A stretch of DNA of 64,000 nucleotides, taken from assembly GCA_036397555.1 (NCBI GenBank), contig DASWIS010000031.1, positions 144,052-208,051 of the forward strand, given 5' to 3'. The notes under the pieces were generated by a model. It was not told the DNA's origin. It saw nothing but the letters and a program-made list of their open reading frames with translations, and did no database searches. Shown here in pieces: positions 54,690 through 63,010 of the stretch. Positions within the stretch are counted from its first letter, which is position 1. Each line of letters begins with the position of its first letter. This stretch comes from Candidatus Zixiibacteriota bacterium. Lineage in GTDB: Bacteria; Zixibacteria; MSB-5A5; WJJR01. Position numbers and translations under genes: made by a program.

Positions 54690-57131
54690 CTACCTCAACA
54701 AGACCAGCTTTCTCACACGTGTCTCGGCCCCCTGCGCTAACCGCACAAAATAGACACCGGTGCCCAACGGACTCCCGTTATCATCGTTTCCGTCGAATGC
54801 GACTCGATGCGCACCGGCGGATTCGGTCTGATCGCACAGTGTGCGGACTTTGTGCCCCAGCACGTTGTACACAGCCAGGGATACACGATCCGATGCCGCC
54901 AGTTCGAAGGGGATGACCGTCCCTGCATTGAACGGATTGGGGTAGTTCGCCCCCAACGAAAAGCGTTCGGGCCGTATCTTGTCCCCATCGTTGACATCTG
55001 TGATGATCGATACCGGAATCGTGTCCACAACCAAGCGATGCTCGGGTTTGCTCGCGGTGATGATGATGTCGTGGTCCGACGGCATCGCCCAGTCGATGTC
55101 GACACTCCCGGAGCCGCCCGTGACCCCCGCGTTCCAAACTCCCTCGCTCCCGGCGACGGTCACCAGCGCTCCTGCAACCGGTGAGTCGCCTTCGCGGACA
55201 GTGACAGTGCCCAAACCATATCCCGGGAAAAACGACGACGGTGCTTCGACCGTGAGGGAGCGTGGCCGATCCTTCCAGACCGGCATCTCCGGATCACCAT
55301 GAAGATTGTTGCCATAAATCAGATCGCGGTATCCCGGATAGGCGAGCTTGGCGAGCGTCTGGTAGACACCGACATGATTCGGCGTCTGCCCATCGGCCAC
55401 ATACTGATAAAACTTTTGCGACAGTTTCCACGACGATGACACCCAACCCCAGCGCGACTGCCCGATGAATGCGACCGCCCCGCCCAGCGGCGTCAACAGC
55501 AGCCGTTCGGCAACGCACTCCGCCGTCGAACCGCTCATCGGCGGGGAGTCGGTGTCGAATGCCCCCTGATCGCACGCCGCCGAGACATGAATTCCCGGAC
55601 GCGGCGTCGCCGGGATCGTGTTCAGGTGCCCGTTGCCGTCACCGACTGTACCGAAAGTGAAGACATACGAAAGGGCGCTTTCGTTCAACCCGCTGGAGCG
55701 CACGACAAACCGATCATGGCTGCCGTGGACATAGTAATTGACCCAGCCGGCGCCGGCCGACAACAGCCCCGGTAAGTCCGCACCGCTGGGTGCGCTGGGG
55801 GCCGGCGCATCTCCCGACGGGTTTTCAACCATCGATGTCAGATCGTCGCTCCAGTACGATGGCCCCGCGTCGGCGACCAACTGGTGCTGCCCGCCGCCGC
55901 TCCAGTCGCGCATCTGGTCGGCGCAGATGTGCAATGACTTCGTCAGATAGGAGTCGTCGAGCGGCCCGCGCTCATACGCGATGATCTTCTGGACAATCGT
56001 GTTGGCCTCGGCAGCCGTCGAAAACAGCAGTCGGCCGACATACAACTCCGGATAGATTTGCGGGTTGTCGCCGGAGATCTCGCCGTAGATGCCGTCGCCG
56101 TCGGCATCCCAGTCGCCGTTTAACTCGACAAAGTACAGATCGCAAACTTGCAGATTGTACGGACTGCCGGGATCGGAGTCGAAGCCCGCATAGGCGTAAC
56201 GAATCGGTACGACCGTCTCATCGCCGCCCAGCACCACCCACTTCAGTCCCTGGCTGTGGGCCGCGGCGATGTAATTGCGAATCTGCGCCGCCTGGTCCTC
56301 ACCGCCGTACTGCGCCACGATTGCCTCAATCGTCGCTACGCCAGCCGCCAACCCGCGCCGCGCCTTCCACTCCGCCAGCGGACGCAACGTGTTTTTGAAT
56401 GCGGACTTGGTAATCACGACATATTCGATTCCCAACGGCAGATCGCCCGGCCAGGTCCAGTCCGGCGGGGATGGGACACCGGGGATCCTCGACGGCGGGA
56501 TGTTGGGGGCCGTCTCCAGTTGTTGACGGGCGAGTGATGCGAGCATGTCATACGGGTTCAATGTGTCGCATGGCGGGCTGATCGGGTCGGCTTCGCCTCC
56601 CTGACTGACCGTGAGCGCCGCACGTCGGATCACGATGAGTTGATTCCGGCCCGGGTTGTATCGATACGGGCACCAGGCGAGGGCGGTGACCGCGGTCTCG
56701 CCGACTGCACCGCTCGACAACACACTAACCGGCGCGTCCGGATACCAGCGGTCGATCCCATAAACCTCCGGGCTGGGTGACAGTCGTATCGGCGCTGTGG
56801 CCGTGTCTGAGGTCGGCATGTCTCCGGACCACGGCGCGAGTTGACCGTTGATCTCCAGCGTATCCGATTCGAGGATCTCAAGTCGCAGTTCGTCAGTGGC
56901 CACTGCCCCAGGCACCACAAGGGTCTTCCATGCCAAATCCGGCTCGCCCAGGGTCCCCGGAACCTCCGAGCCCGCGGTCAGCGAAAGCATGCCGCTGCCG
57001 GACTCGTGGAAGTCGGGAGTGTCGTGATGGACGAGTTCGTAGATTGGGCCGGAGGCCAGAGCCGGACGCGAAGTCCCGACCGTGGCAATTGTAATCAGCA
57101 AAACCCTGCAAAGCACCCAACCGCGGACCAT
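54690..57131 (-). CDS. Secreted C25 (gingipain-like) cysteine peptidase with FlgD-like tail
   Basis: Exported protein of 813 residues. A signal peptide (about 1-27) precedes a propeptide-like beta region (about 30-225) and a C25 domain (about 230-640). The catalytic dyad is likely His469 (YYVHGSHDRF) and Cys520 (SAACDQGAFD). An Ig-like domain (about 655-725) leads to a C-terminal tail with NYPNPFNAGT, VSLAVYNVLGHKV and GTGVYFVRL, of the FlgD/T9SS-sorting kind. GGAGG precedes the ATG. Gingipain relatives process surface proteins. Whether this one matures the propeller protein 4 kb away is inference. Confidence 0.9.
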   Translation of the reverse strand: MVRGWVLCRVLLITIATVGTSRPALASGPIYELVHHDTPDFHESGSGMLSLTAGSEVPGTLGEPDLAWKTLVVPGAVATDELRLEILESDTLEINGQLAPWSGDMPTSDTATAPIRLSPSPEVYGIDRWYPDAPVSVLSSGAVGETAVTALAWCPYRYNPGRNQLIVIRRAALTVSQGGEADPISPPCDTLNPYDMLASLARQQLETAPNIPPSRIPGVPSPPDWTWPGDLPLGIEYVVITKSAFKNTLRPLAEWKARRGLAAGVATIEAIVAQYGGEDQAAQIRNYIAAAHSQGLKWVVLGGDETVVPIRYAYAGFDSDPGSPYNLQVCDLYFVELNGDWDADGDGIYGEISGDNPQIYPELYVGRLLFSTAAEANTIVQKIIAYERGPLDDSYLTKSLHICADQMRDWSGGGQHQLVADAGPSYWSDDLTSMVENPSGDAPAPSAPSGADLPGLLSAGAGWVNYYVHGSHDRFVVRSSGLNESALSYVFTFGTVGDGNGHLNTIPATPRPGIHVSAACDQGAFDTDSPPMSGSTAECVAERLLLTPLGGAVAFIGQSRWGWVSSSWKLSQKFYQYVADGQTPNHVGVYQTLAKLAYPGYRDLIYGNNLHGDPEMPVWKDRPRSLTVEAPSSFFPGYGLGTVTVREGDSPVAGALVTVAGSEGVWNAGVTGGSGSVDIDWAMPSDHDIIITASKPEHRLVVDTIPVSIITDVNDGDKIRPERFSLGANYPNPFNAGTVIPFELAASDRVSLAVYNVLGHKVRTLCDQTESAGAHRVAFDGNDDNGSPLGTGVYFVRLAQGAETRVRKLVLLR

Positions 57132-57593
57132 CGTCCCCCTCCGCGGGCCGCATCATTAAGACAGCCCCAGAGGATGGGGGATCAAAAGCGATGCCGGGGA
57201 CTTATTTCGAGGTTGTCTTGAAGAGTGATCCGTAAGATATTGCTGTTCTGTATGTTACGTCGTGTCGAGAATTAGCAATCCGAATAAGTCAAACTGGCCT
57301 ACAGGCCCGCACAACCTAATGTGTTGGATTGGTCCCATATACTAACCCCAGTCTTCAACAGACAGCGAAAATCTCATCCTGACAGACGCTTAGACACAAA
57401 ATACCGCTTGCGATTGATCCCTGAATTCTCCATTTAATCCCTGTCGATGGGGAGATTCCCTACCAGTCCCTGAAGCTGAGGAATCTATCATATTCCCCGT
57501 TCGGTGGCCGGGTCGCAGTCTCCGGCCTGAATTGCTGAATTATCAAAACTGAATAACCATCTGGTACTCAATCGATTGCCGTAACGACACCCA
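57132..57593. other. Intergenic region between C25 peptidase and mraZ
   Basis: About 460 bases without a credible gene and visibly lower in GC than its surroundings. It must hold the promoter of the division cluster and that of the C25 gene. TTGTCT with GATATT 17 bases on (about 57214-57242) is one weak plus-strand candidate. The clearest signal is the repeat array at 57418-57472. Confidence 0.6.
57418..57472 (-). promoter_or_regulatory. Helically phased CAGGGA repeats, possible MraZ boxes
   Basis: On the minus strand CAGGGA occurs at 57472-57467, 57443-57438 and 57423-57418, and TAGGGA at 57462-57457. Starts are 10, 19 and 20 bases apart, so all lie on one helix face. MraZ represses its own operon by binding direct GGG-containing repeats with about 10-base period upstream of mraZ. 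The exact motif and orientation differ here. Confidence 0.5.
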
Positions 57594-58028
57594 GTGGGAT
57601 TCCTCGGATCATACAAGGCCGCGCTTGACTCGAAGTCGAGGCTGAGCATCCCTGCCAAGCTGCGACAGTCCTCTGATGCGTCGCTTGAGGTGGCGTATCT
57701 AATGCTGGGCCTCAACGGGTGCCTCTTTCTGGTGCCGAGGGCTGAATGGCGGCGCATCCAGTCAAAATTCGACCAGTTCAATTTCGCGCACGGCGACGCC
57801 AACTACTTCATGCGCGTTCTCATGCTCAATACGCATGAGATCTCGCCGGACACGCAGGGACGTTTCCAAATACCCACGGAATTGGCCGGGAAAGTCGGCA
57901 TCGACCATGATGTCCGCCTTCTGGGCATGAACCGCCGCATCGAAATCTGGAGCGCGAATAAGCTCGACGAGTATATCGCGGGATACGGCAAGTCATACGA
58001 GGAGGTCGCCGCGCAATTACTGCTGTGA
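57594..58028 (+). CDS. mraZ: Transcriptional regulator MraZ
   Basis: First gene of the division and cell-wall cluster, 144 residues, an AbrB-fold DNA-binding repressor that forms rings. It has two SpoVT/AbrB-like repeats: FLGSYKAALDSKSRLSIPAKLR and THEISPDTQGRFQIPTELA. Start is GTG, with no strong ribosome site. The end overlaps rsmH (GTGA). Family knowledge: MraZ controls the cluster and its own gene. Confidence 0.95.
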   Translation: MGFLGSYKAALDSKSRLSIPAKLRQSSDASLEVAYLMLGLNGCLFLVPRAEWRRIQSKFDQFNFAHGDANYFMRVLMLNTHEISPDTQGRFQIPTELAGKVGIDHDVRLLGMNRRIEIWSANKLDEYIAGYGKSYEEVAAQLLL

Positions 58029-58957
58029 CGGCCGCAGAGGGGACCGGAGCGTCCGGCAGCCGGCATCGTCCGGTGTTAGTCGACGCCGTCGTGCGCGAGT
58101 TGATCGTTGGACCGGGAGATTATCTGGATGCGACAGTCGGCGATGGAGGGCACGCCGAGGCAATGTTGACGGTGCTGAGGGGGCAGGGACGCGTCATTGG
58201 GCTGGACCGCGACGCCGCCGCGATCGCAGGGGTGCAAACGCGGCTGGCGCAGTTCGGTGACCGGTTAATTGCCGTCCACGCCGACTATCGCAATCTCGCG
58301 GATGTGATCGAAACGCTGGGCGTCCGTCAACTGACGGGCGCCCTCTTCGATCTGGGGCTCTCGACGCCGCAAATTGACGATCCGCGACGCGGTTTCGCAT
58401 ACCGATTCGAGGGGTCGCTGGATCTGCGTTTCGATCAAACGCACGGTGTCACCGCATCGGAGTGGATCAACCGCGCGGGCGAGCGCGAACTCACCGGAAC
58501 ACTCAGGGAGTACGGAGAAGAGCGTCACGCGCGGCGTCTGGCGCGCGGCATTATTGCGACGCGTCGTCGCGCGCGCGTCGAAACCACCGGGCAGCTCAAC
58601 GACGTCATTCGTTCCGTCGTCGGCGCGCATGGCGCCGCTTTCGGACGGACCGCGGCGCGAGTCTATCAGGCGCTGCGCATCAAAGTCAACGATGAGCTGG
58701 CCGCGATTCCCCGGGGAATCAATGCGGCACTTGAGTATCTGCGTCCTGGCGGTCGAGCTGCAGTGATCGCGTATCACTCGCTGGAGGATCGCCTCGTCAA
58801 GCAAATATTCAGGTCCGACGTGCGCGGGCGTCCGTTGCATCGACGCGTCATTCGGCCCGACCAGGACGAAATCGCCGCCAACCCGCGCGCGAAGGCGGCG
58901 CGACTCCGGGTCTTCGAGCGCACGGGTGAGGCGGCGTTCGACGAGGGGACACGATGA
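58025..58957 (+). CDS. rsmH: 16S rRNA (cytosine-1402-N4) methyltransferase
   Basis: SAM-dependent methyltransferase of 310 residues. It has HRPVLVDAVV, YLDATVGDGGHAEAML (SAM motif I), GLDRDAAAI and FDLGLSTPQIDDPRRGFAYRF. LRIKVNDELAAI and AVIAYHSLEDRLVK follow in the C-terminal half. Translation starts with GTG overlapping mraZ and ends overlapping ftsL. It is also known as mraW. Confidence 0.95.
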   Translation: MTAAEGTGASGSRHRPVLVDAVVRELIVGPGDYLDATVGDGGHAEAMLTVLRGQGRVIGLDRDAAAIAGVQTRLAQFGDRLIAVHADYRNLADVIETLGVRQLTGALFDLGLSTPQIDDPRRGFAYRFEGSLDLRFDQTHGVTASEWINRAGERELTGTLREYGEERHARRLARGIIATRRRARVETTGQLNDVIRSVVGAHGAAFGRTAARVYQALRIKVNDELAAIPRGINAALEYLRPGGRAAVIAYHSLEDRLVKQIFRSDVRGRPLHRRVIRPDQDEIAANPRAKAARLRVFERTGEAAFDEGTR

Positions 58958-59283
58958 AACGCAGCCGTCGCCGTCGTATTCACCTGCGCTGGTGGCTGTT
59001 GGCGTTCGGACTGGCCACGATGGCGGTTTGGCAACGCTACGCCGTCGTCAAGCTGGGCGAGGATGTCGATCATCGGCAACGTGAGATCACCGAATTGACT
59101 CGCGTGCGTGATGACCTGTTGGCCGAAACCGCCGTACTCAGCTCCCGTGAGCGCATCGAGGCCATTGCCGTCAATCGATTAGGGATGAAACCGACCACGG
59201 CGAAGCAGCGGCGTGAGATTCCGATTGATGCCGTCAACCCGCCTGCGTCGCCCAATGACGTTTCGATCACGGAGAAACTCTAA
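58954..59283 (+). CDS. ftsL: FtsL-like cell division protein
   Basis: Small bitopic division protein of 109 residues. It has a basic N-terminus, one membrane helix (about 11-27) and a periplasmic coiled coil with heptads (about 33-70) ending in the conserved-type RIEAIAVNRLGM turn. FtsL joins FtsB and FtsQ to activate FtsWI. Assignment rests on size, topology and position between rsmH and ftsI, since FtsL sequences diverge greatly. ATGA overlap with rsmH. Confidence 0.85.
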   Translation: MKRSRRRRIHLRWWLLAFGLATMAVWQRYAVVKLGEDVDHRQREITELTRVRDDLLAETAVLSSRERIEAIAVNRLGMKPTTAKQRREIPIDAVNPPASPNDVSITEKL

Positions 59284-59343
59284 GAATTCCGCGCAGGCGC
59301 AGGGCCCAAACGGCCGCACAGACCGAGAGACAGGGATCGTCGG

Positions 59344-61425
59344 ATGAGACAAGGGGGGAGCGGTCGCGAGTTGGCGCGCACATTCGTGCGACGGCGTCGG
59401 CTGCTGTTGATCGCCGCGGTTTGTGTTTGGGGGGGCGTTTGGGCTCGTGCCTTTCAATTGCAGGTCCTGCACCAATCCGATCTGTCATTGGCCGCCGTTG
59501 AACAAAGCGACCGACTCGTGCGCCTCGCGGCGCCGCGTGGCGACATCGTCGATTCCAAGGGCCGACACCTGGCGCTCAATGTCGCGCGCCGCTCGTACTT
59601 TGCGTATCCGGACCGCGAGACCTCGACCGCAACGCTGGCATTGAAGTTTGCCTCGGTTCGCGGGACCAACGTCCAGTCTCTCAGGAGTCAGTGGGCTCGG
59701 CGCGATGATCGTTTCACCTGGATGATTCGCCGTTGCGATGCCCAGACGGCATCACGCATCGACGGTTGGGAGTTGCCGGGCGTCCATCCGACCTGGGAGT
59801 TTGATCGCGAATATCCGTCCCAGCCGTCCGGATGTGCGGGGGCCATCGGCTTTGCCAATGCGGATTTGATCGGCGCGGCCGGTTTGGAGTTGTACTACGA
59901 CGACGCTCTGCGGGGACGCGACGGCGAGGGCGTGTTCCTCTCCGACGCCGTTGGACGGCGCTTTCGTGTTGATCCGATTGCCGGTCGCAAGCCGATCAGC
60001 GGCGCCCGTCTGCATCTGACCCTCGATCTGTGGTGGCAATCGGTCCTCTCCGACGAGTTGACGCAGGCGGTCGCCAAATGGAAGGCAAGATCGGGATGCG
60101 CCCTGTTGATGGACCCCTACACCGGGGCCATCCTCGCCATGGCCGATGTCAATCCGCATGGGCCGTCCACCCGCGATTTGAAAAGCCGCCTGGTATCGGA
60201 TGTATTCGAGCCGGGTTCGACATTCAAGCTGGTCACGTTTGCGGCGGCGTTGTCCGACGGCGCGGTGCACCTCGGAGAATACTTCGACGGCGGTGACGGG
60301 GTCGGGGTGTTCTCCGGGCGCCGCATACGTGACGACAAGAAGCACGGTGTGCTCTCGGCACGGGAAGCGTTTACGGTCTCTTCCAACGTCATCACGGGGC
60401 GGGTCGCCAACCAACTTGCGCCCGGCCGCCTCGACTACTGGGTCCGTCGGTTCGGATTCGGCGAGCCCACGGGGATCGATCTGCCGGGCGAATCCGGCGG
60501 TCGCATTGCCATCCAACGCCGTTCCGACTTCAACATCGCGCAGCGGGCCATCGGGCACGGCATCGCGGTCACGCCGATTCAGTTGGCCACGGCCTTCGCC
60601 GCGGTCGCCAATGGCGGCTACCGGGTGCGCCCCCATCTGGCGCGGTCAATCGAGTATCCCGACAGCGTTACGACCGACATCGGGACACACGGTACGCGCA
60701 TCCTCTCGCCGGACGTGGCATCGCTGATGGCGGAGTTAATGGCCGGCGTCGTGCGCGAAGGAACCGCCAGGACGATCTACGATGACGAGTATCCGATTGC
60801 CGGAAAGACCGGCACCGCCGAGAAACCCGATCCCGTCACCGGCGGGTACGACAAAAACAAATACATGGCCTCGTTCGTCGGATTCTATCCAGCGGATAAG
60901 CCGCAAATCCTCGGTTTGGTCATTCTCGACGAGCCCGAGCCGATCCACTACGGCGGGCATACGGCGGCGCCGGTCTTGTTGAACACGATCCGCCGTGGCA
61001 CCGCGCAATCGCGTCTCGATCCCGCGCAGCAAAACCTGCCGTCGAAGTCGCGTTTCAGTGAAGACTCTGCCGACTGGTCGCACCGCCTGGTGGCGTCGGT
61101 CGCGCCCTGGATCAGCCCAAAGGAAGCGTTCGCGGCGCCATCGGCCGATGAAGGAGACAATTCGTCCGAACGATCAGGCCTTCCCGGTAGTGAAACAGGG
61201 TGGAGCCGTCTGGGTCTGACGCCTGTCCGCGAAACCAACGCGGATGTTACCGAGCCCGATGTCTGGCCGGAAGTCACTGGAATGAACTTGAAAGATGCAT
61301 TGAGCACACTGCGCGCGCACGGCGCACTCGCCGAGTTTTCCGGCAGCGGCGTGGTCATCGCGCAAACCCCGGATGCCGAGACGCCGATGACGGGAGACCG
61401 GACGTGCCGGTTGCAACTGCAATGA
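59344..61425 (+). CDS. ftsI: Division transpeptidase FtsI/SpoVD-like PBP with PASTA domain
   Basis: Class B penicillin-binding protein of 693 residues that cross-links septal murein. It has one membrane helix (about 19-36), a dimerisation/pedestal domain starting RLAAPRGDIVDSKGR, and a transpeptidase domain. The active-site motifs are SxxK at Ser292 (GSTFK), SSN at 346-348 and KTG at 488-490. A C-terminal PASTA domain (about 635-693, DVWPEVTGMNLKDALSTLR) follows. PASTA tails are typical of SpoVD/Pbp2x and uncommon in proteobacterial FtsI. The stop overlaps murE. Confidence 0.93.
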   Translation: MRQGGSGRELARTFVRRRRLLLIAAVCVWGGVWARAFQLQVLHQSDLSLAAVEQSDRLVRLAAPRGDIVDSKGRHLALNVARRSYFAYPDRETSTATLALKFASVRGTNVQSLRSQWARRDDRFTWMIRRCDAQTASRIDGWELPGVHPTWEFDREYPSQPSGCAGAIGFANADLIGAAGLELYYDDALRGRDGEGVFLSDAVGRRFRVDPIAGRKPISGARLHLTLDLWWQSVLSDELTQAVAKWKARSGCALLMDPYTGAILAMADVNPHGPSTRDLKSRLVSDVFEPGSTFKLVTFAAALSDGAVHLGEYFDGGDGVGVFSGRRIRDDKKHGVLSAREAFTVSSNVITGRVANQLAPGRLDYWVRRFGFGEPTGIDLPGESGGRIAIQRRSDFNIAQRAIGHGIAVTPIQLATAFAAVANGGYRVRPHLARSIEYPDSVTTDIGTHGTRILSPDVASLMAELMAGVVREGTARTIYDDEYPIAGKTGTAEKPDPVTGGYDKNKYMASFVGFYPADKPQILGLVILDEPEPIHYGGHTAAPVLLNTIRRGTAQSRLDPAQQNLPSKSRFSEDSADWSHRLVASVAPWISPKEAFAAPSADEGDNSSERSGLPGSETGWSRLGLTPVRETNADVTEPDVWPEVTGMNLKDALSTLRAHGALAEFSGSGVVIAQTPDAETPMTGDRTCRLQLQ

Positions 61426-62909
61426 CCGATACCGCCCGCGGATGTCCGCTCTCGGGGATCATGCCCGACTGCGGCGCCCCGGCAGCGGAGGTTGTCGTCC
61501 ATGGCATCGCGTATGACTCCCGGCGCGTGCGGCCGGGCGATCTGTTTTTTGCCTTCAAGGGGCTGCGCGCCGACGGGGCCGATTTTGTCGCCGATGCCGT
61601 CGCCCGCGGGGCGGCGGCGGTCGTCGCCGAGCGCGACGTTCGATGCGATGTGCCGGTCGTCGTCGTCGACAACGCGCGGCGAGCGATGGCCGAGGCGTCG
61701 CATCGTTTCCACGACCATCCGGATCGCGCCATCAAGCTCATCGGCGTGATCGGCACCAACGGCAAGAGCACGGTGGCCGCCGGATTGCATCGGATTCTCA
61801 TGCACGCGGGCATGCCCGCCGGTCTGATCGGCACACTGGAATGCACCTGGCCCGGTGCTTCCATCAAGGCCGAGCGCACCACTCCGGAAGCGCCCGACAT
61901 CGATGCGATGCTGGCGCGCATGCGCGAGGGGAGTGTCACGCACGCCGCCATGGAGGCCTCCTCTCATGCCGTCGCGCTCGACCGCGTGTGGGGGCTGACA
62001 TTCGCCGGGCTGGTGTTCACGAACCTCACCCGAGACCATCTCGACTATCACGCATCGATGGACGCCTATAAAGCGGCGAAGCGCGCGCTCTTTGAGCGGC
62101 TGAACGACTCGAACCAGTTCGCGGTCATCAACGGCGAGGATCCCGTCGCCAACGAGTTCGCCGCCGCCAGTGAACCGGCGCGCGCCATGCGCTTTTCACG
62201 AACGTGGCATGACGGCGATGTCACGATCTCGATCGATTCGCACACGCTCGACGGGACCAGCGGCCGACTCAGTTTCGGCGAGGACGAGATGATGTTTCAA
62301 TCGCCGCTCTGCGGCGAATTCAACCACTCCAACATTGCAGCCATGGCCGCCGCTGCCTGGGGCGCGGGCTTGGCGCCCAATGTCATTGCGGGCGGTATTT
62401 CCAGGTTTGGCGGCGTACCCGGGCGTCTGGAGTTCATTCACTCCGGCGCGCCATTCTGGGTGTGCATCGATTTCGCACACACTCCCGATGCATTCACCTC
62501 AGTCTTATCGACATTGCGCCCGATGGTCGGCGGACGTCTCAATGTTCTCTTCGGCTGCGGCGGCGACCGCGACCGCGGCAAACGGCCCCTGATGGCGAAG
62601 GCGGTCGCCCAGTGGGCCGATCAGGTGTACCTCACCTCGGACAACCCGCGTTCGGAAGACCCCGACGCGATCATTGCCGAGGTGCGGGCCGGATTCGATC
62701 CGGATTTTTCTGTTTGGGTCCAGGCAGATCGCGCACGCGCCATTGCCCACGCGATCGACGATGCGCAGCCCGGTGATTTGGTCCTTCTGTGCGGGAAGGG
62801 CCACGAGACAACTCAGGAAATCGCCGGAACGATGCATCCGTTTTCCGATCGCCAGGTGGCGGCCGAAGCGCTCGCGGCGGCAGGGCACCCGCCGCCAAAG
62901 GCCCCATGA
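61422..62909 (+). CDS. murE: UDP-MurNAc-tripeptide synthetase
   Basis: Mur ligase of 495 residues that adds the third stem-peptide residue. P-loop GTNGKST lies at 111-117, TTPEAPD in the uracil/MurNAc region and TRDHLDYH as usual. The candidate carbamylated lysine is in AYKAAKRALF. The specificity loop DNPRSEDP (407-414) is that of meso-diaminopimelate enzymes, so the wall is probably DAP-type. The start overlaps ftsI (ATGA). A small hairpin covers its stop codon. Confidence 0.95.
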   Translation: MTDTARGCPLSGIMPDCGAPAAEVVVHGIAYDSRRVRPGDLFFAFKGLRADGADFVADAVARGAAAVVAERDVRCDVPVVVVDNARRAMAEASHRFHDHPDRAIKLIGVIGTNGKSTVAAGLHRILMHAGMPAGLIGTLECTWPGASIKAERTTPEAPDIDAMLARMREGSVTHAAMEASSHAVALDRVWGLTFAGLVFTNLTRDHLDYHASMDAYKAAKRALFERLNDSNQFAVINGEDPVANEFAAASEPARAMRFSRTWHDGDVTISIDSHTLDGTSGRLSFGEDEMMFQSPLCGEFNHSNIAAMAAAAWGAGLAPNVIAGGISRFGGVPGRLEFIHSGAPFWVCIDFAHTPDAFTSVLSTLRPMVGGRLNVLFGCGGDRDRGKRPLMAKAVAQWADQVYLTSDNPRSEDPDAIIAEVRAGFDPDFSVWVQADRARAIAHAIDDAQPGDLVLLCGKGHETTQEIAGTMHPFSDRQVAAEALAAAGHPPPKAP

Positions 62910-62921
62910 CGGGGCGTTTTT
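62901..62921 (+). terminator. Weak terminator or attenuator at the murE stop
   Basis: GCCCC, loop ATGAC, GGGGC, then GTTTTTA. The loop contains part of the murE stop codon, so ribosomes finishing murE would disturb it. It lies inside an otherwise continuous wall operon, before murF. Confidence 0.45.
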
Positions 62922-63010
62922 ACCGATCGGGTGTGTGGATCCAGGGGGGGATCCATCCCCGATTCGCCAACAAATCCCCGCGTGCGGGGCGCACATAGAT
63001 TGTGATCAGA

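Noticed and set aside
60948-62051. A 367-codon open frame on the minus strand opposite ftsI/murE
   Set aside because: No family motif, and it overlaps two well-supported genes.
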